Source of the DNA: Cyanobacteria bacterium UBA8803
Lineage (GTDB): Bacteria > Cyanobacteriota > Cyanobacteriia > Cyanobacteriales > Coleofasciculaceae
Assembly: GCA_003505715.1 (NCBI GenBank)
Contig: DNXU01000207.1
Coordinates: 2,988-9,894, forward strand
Reading direction: 5' to 3'
Length of the DNA: 6,907 nucleotides
Part shown: piece by piece, positions 5,060 through 6,907 of the stretch
How the letters are laid out: the number at the start of each line of letters is the position of its first letter
Numbering within the stretch: the first letter of the stretch is position 1
The notes under the pieces: model-generated
What the model was told of the DNA's origin: nothing
What the model saw: only the letters and a program-made list of their open reading frames with translations
Databases searched by the model: none
Program-made: the position numbers and the translations under genes

Positions 5060-6907
5060 ATGAGCAAAGGCTCACAACAAAAGGATGAAAATCCATCTCT
5101 TCCCTCTCCCTATCCTCTAACCCATCAAACCTCACTTCACTTGCCATTGCGTCTTGTCCTCGTAGTTCCGTTCGTCTTGCAAATCTTTGCCGCCGTGGGA
5201 TTGATCGGGTGGCTGTCCTTACTCAACGGGCAAAAGGCAGTCAACGAACTCGCCACTCAGCTGCGCAACGCAGTGGCTAGCCGTATTGAGCAGAAACTAG
5301 AAAGTTATCTCGAAACTCCTCGGATAGTGAATCAACTTAACAAGAATGAAATACGTCTAGGTCAGCTAGATCTGAAAGACTTATCTAACTGCGAGCGCCA
5401 TTTGTGGTATCAAATGGAACTATTCCCAGTCAGCGCTATTGCTATAGGGACACAGGACGGCAAATACGTCCAGGTGGTTCGTCAACAGGAGGATAAATTT
5501 CAGATTCACGAGTCCCTTGATTACAAATATTACGTGTATGCTGCTAATAGTCAGGGCAACCGCACACGATTATTGCAGAGTATTTCCTATTACGATCACC
5601 GCTCTAAACCTTGGTATCAAGAGGCTGTAACTGCTAAACAACCGACCTGGAGTAAAGTTTATCGAGCTTACGGGGATATGCTGGCGGTTATGGCGAGAAT
5701 GCCCCTATACAGAGAAGATAAAACTTTGATTGGGGTGACCAGTACGGTTCTATCTCTTTCTCAAATTGGGGATTTCCTAAAGAGTGCGAGTTCAAGCATT
5801 GGCAAGTCCGCACAAATATTTATCGTGGAGCGCAATGGCTTATTGATCGCTACCTCAACCAGTAATACACCGTTTGTGTCTGGCAAGGATGGCAAATCAG
5901 AACGATTTAGGGCAATAGAAAGCAGTGATCTCCTTACCCAGGCTACTACTGAGTTTTTATTACAAAAATTTGATAACTTTGACAACATCAAAAACAGCCA
6001 GCAACTAGAATTTATGCTGAATAATCGGCGGCAATTCCTACAAGTGATGCCTTTTCAGGCTCACCAGGAGCTGGATTGGCTAATTGTGGTGGTTGTTCCC
6101 GAAGCCGAATTCATGGAACAAATCAACGCTAATACCCGCACGACAATTTGGCTGTGTCTTTTAGCTTTGATGCTGGCAACACTACTGGGAATCTTTACCT
6201 CACGTTGGATCAGCAGACCAATTCTGCGGCTAAGTGCGGCGTCTGTTGCGATCGCTAACGGAAAATTAGACCAAAGGGTAGAGGTAAAGGGTGTAGGTGA
6301 AATCGAAATTCTGGCTGAGTCGTTTAACCAAATGGCACAGCAGTTGCAAGAGTCCTTTAGAGTCTTAGAAAAGACCAATGCTGAGTTAGAACGGCGAGTC
6401 GAACAACGTACTGCCGAACTCAAGGCAGCTAAAGAAGTCGCCGATAGCGCCAATAATGCTAAAAGTGAATTCCTGGCGAATATGAGCCACGAACTACGAA
6501 CACCTCTCAACGGTATTTTGGGGTATGCCCAAATCCTGCAACGTTCAAAAACCCTGACCGAGCGAGAACTCGATGGCATTCGCATCATTGACCAGTGCGG
6601 TTCCCATCTGTTAACCCTGATCGAGGATATTCTAGACCTGTCAAAAATTGAAGCCCGGAAAATGGAACTTCACCCTAGTGATTTTCATTTTCCGTTTTTC
6701 CTGAAAAGTGTTGTAGAAATTTGCCGCATTCGCGCTCAAGCCAAAGGAATTTCTTTTATTTACCAACCAACTGTAGAATTACCCCTTGGGATTCATGCAG
6801 ATGAGAAACGATTGCGCCAAGTTCTGATTAACTTACTAGGTAATGCCATTAAATTTACTGATACCGAAGGAGTAACCTTCAAAGTAAGCTATATCAGAGT
6901 CCCTAAC
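5060..6907 (+). CDS. Membrane sensor histidine kinase, dCache-HAMP-HisKA (3' end cut)
   Basis: The frame is open for 616 codons from ATG 5060 to the window edge. TAG lies three codons upstream in frame (5051), so the start cannot be earlier; the Shine-Dalgarno is weak. Residues about 32-55 form the first membrane helix. Residues 56-361 are a periplasmic dCache-like sensor with the Cache signature [13 protein letters not shown] (177-189) and a second lobe ending [13 protein letters not shown]. Residues 362-381 are the second membrane helix, about 383-437 a HAMP linker ([19 protein letters not shown]), and about 438-468 a coiled coil. HisKA follows with phospho-acceptor H477 in MSHELRTP, then the start of HATPase_c with the N-box N595 ([14 protein letters not shown]). 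The G1, F and G2 boxes, and any receiver domain of a hybrid kinase, lie outside the window. It should autophosphorylate in response to an extracytoplasmic ligand and pass phosphate to an unseen regulator. One HIP1 site is at 6248. The ligand is unknown. Confidence 0.93.
   Translation, partial: MSKGSQQKDENPSLPSPYPLTHQTSLHLPLRLVLVVPFVLQIFAAVGLIGWLSLLNGQKAVNELATQLRNAVASRIEQKLESYLETPRIVNQLNKNEIRLGQLDLKDLSNCERHLWYQMELFPVSAIAIGTQDGKYVQVVRQQEDKFQIHESLDYKYYVYAANSQGNRTRLLQSISYYDHRSKPWYQEAVTAKQPTWSKVYRAYGDMLAVMARMPLYREDKTLIGVTSTVLSLSQIGDFLKSASSSIGKSAQIFIVERNGLLIATSTSNTPFVSGKDGKSERFRAIESSDLLTQATTEFLLQKFDNFDNIKNSQQLEFMLNNRRQFLQVMPFQAHQELDWLIVVVVPEAEFMEQINANTRTTIWLCLLALMLATLLGIFTSRWISRPILRLSAASVAIANGKLDQRVEVKGVGEIEILAESFNQMAQQLQESFRVLEKTNAELERRVEQRTAELKAAKEVADSANNAKSEFLANMSHELRTPLNGILGYAQILQRSKTLTERELDGIRIIDQCGSHLLTLIEDILDLSKIEARKMELHPSDFHFPFFLKSVVEICRIRAQAKGISFIYQPTVELPLGIHADEKRLRQVLINLLGNAIKFTDTEGVTFKVSYIRVPN

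Noticed and set aside
5761..6588. Minus-strand open frames opposite the kinase gene
   Set aside because: They are antisense to a convincing Cache-HAMP-HisKA reading frame and have serine/arginine-rich shadow composition.
1854..6907. putA and the kinase as one operon
   Set aside because: A strong terminator and a 230-bp hairpin-rich gap separate them; read-through cannot be excluded but is not supported.

Overview
The window looks like cyanobacterial chromosome. It carries six perfect HIP1 octamers (GCGATCGC). It also has short tandem heptamer/octamer repeats and hairpin-type dispersed repeats between genes. The three genes have a typical cyanobacterial look: an HTH-like/GAF protein, a short PutA and a dCache-HAMP histidine kinase. 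The genus cannot be fixed from the sequence alone.

Layout. Positions 1-369 hold no convincing gene, but they contain a run of inverted repeats (about 159-252) and a good Rho-independent terminator (281-319) reading leftwards. Positions 370-1350 on the minus strand encode a 326-residue protein with an N-terminal HTH-like domain and a C-terminal GAF domain carrying the NKXnFX3DE motif of cyclic-nucleotide-binding GAFs. The divergent gap (1351-1853) is full of repeats: an operator-like palindrome, tandem 7-mers and 8-mers, a CTCAA/TTGAG cluster, a nested hairpin and a 12-bp-stem REP-like element. Positions 1854-4829 on the plus strand encode a 991-residue bifunctional proline dehydrogenase / L-glutamate-gamma-semialdehyde dehydrogenase (PutA), starting at GTG behind a strong Shine-Dalgarno sequence. 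A terminator-like hairpin (4864-4906) and two smaller hairpins fill the 230-bp gap to the next gene. From 5060 to the right edge runs the first 616 residues of a membrane histidine kinase. It has two membrane segments, a periplasmic dCache-like sensor, HAMP, a coiled coil, HisKA with H477 and the start of HATPase_c, and it is cut by the window end.

How the genes may work together. PutA converts proline to glutamate in two steps. This short PutA lacks the N-terminal DNA-binding domain with which enterobacterial PutA represses its own gene, so any control must come from elsewhere. The divergent HTH-like/GAF protein and the downstream sensor kinase are the nearest candidates. That link is inferred only from proximity. 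The terminator after putA argues against simple co-transcription with the kinase.

No clear new multi-gene system is visible. The most interesting items are the putative cNMP-binding GAF fused to an HTH-like domain beside putA, the hairpin cluster at 159-252, the repeat-laden divergent promoter region, and the kinase sensor whose amino-acid-binding motif appears incomplete.
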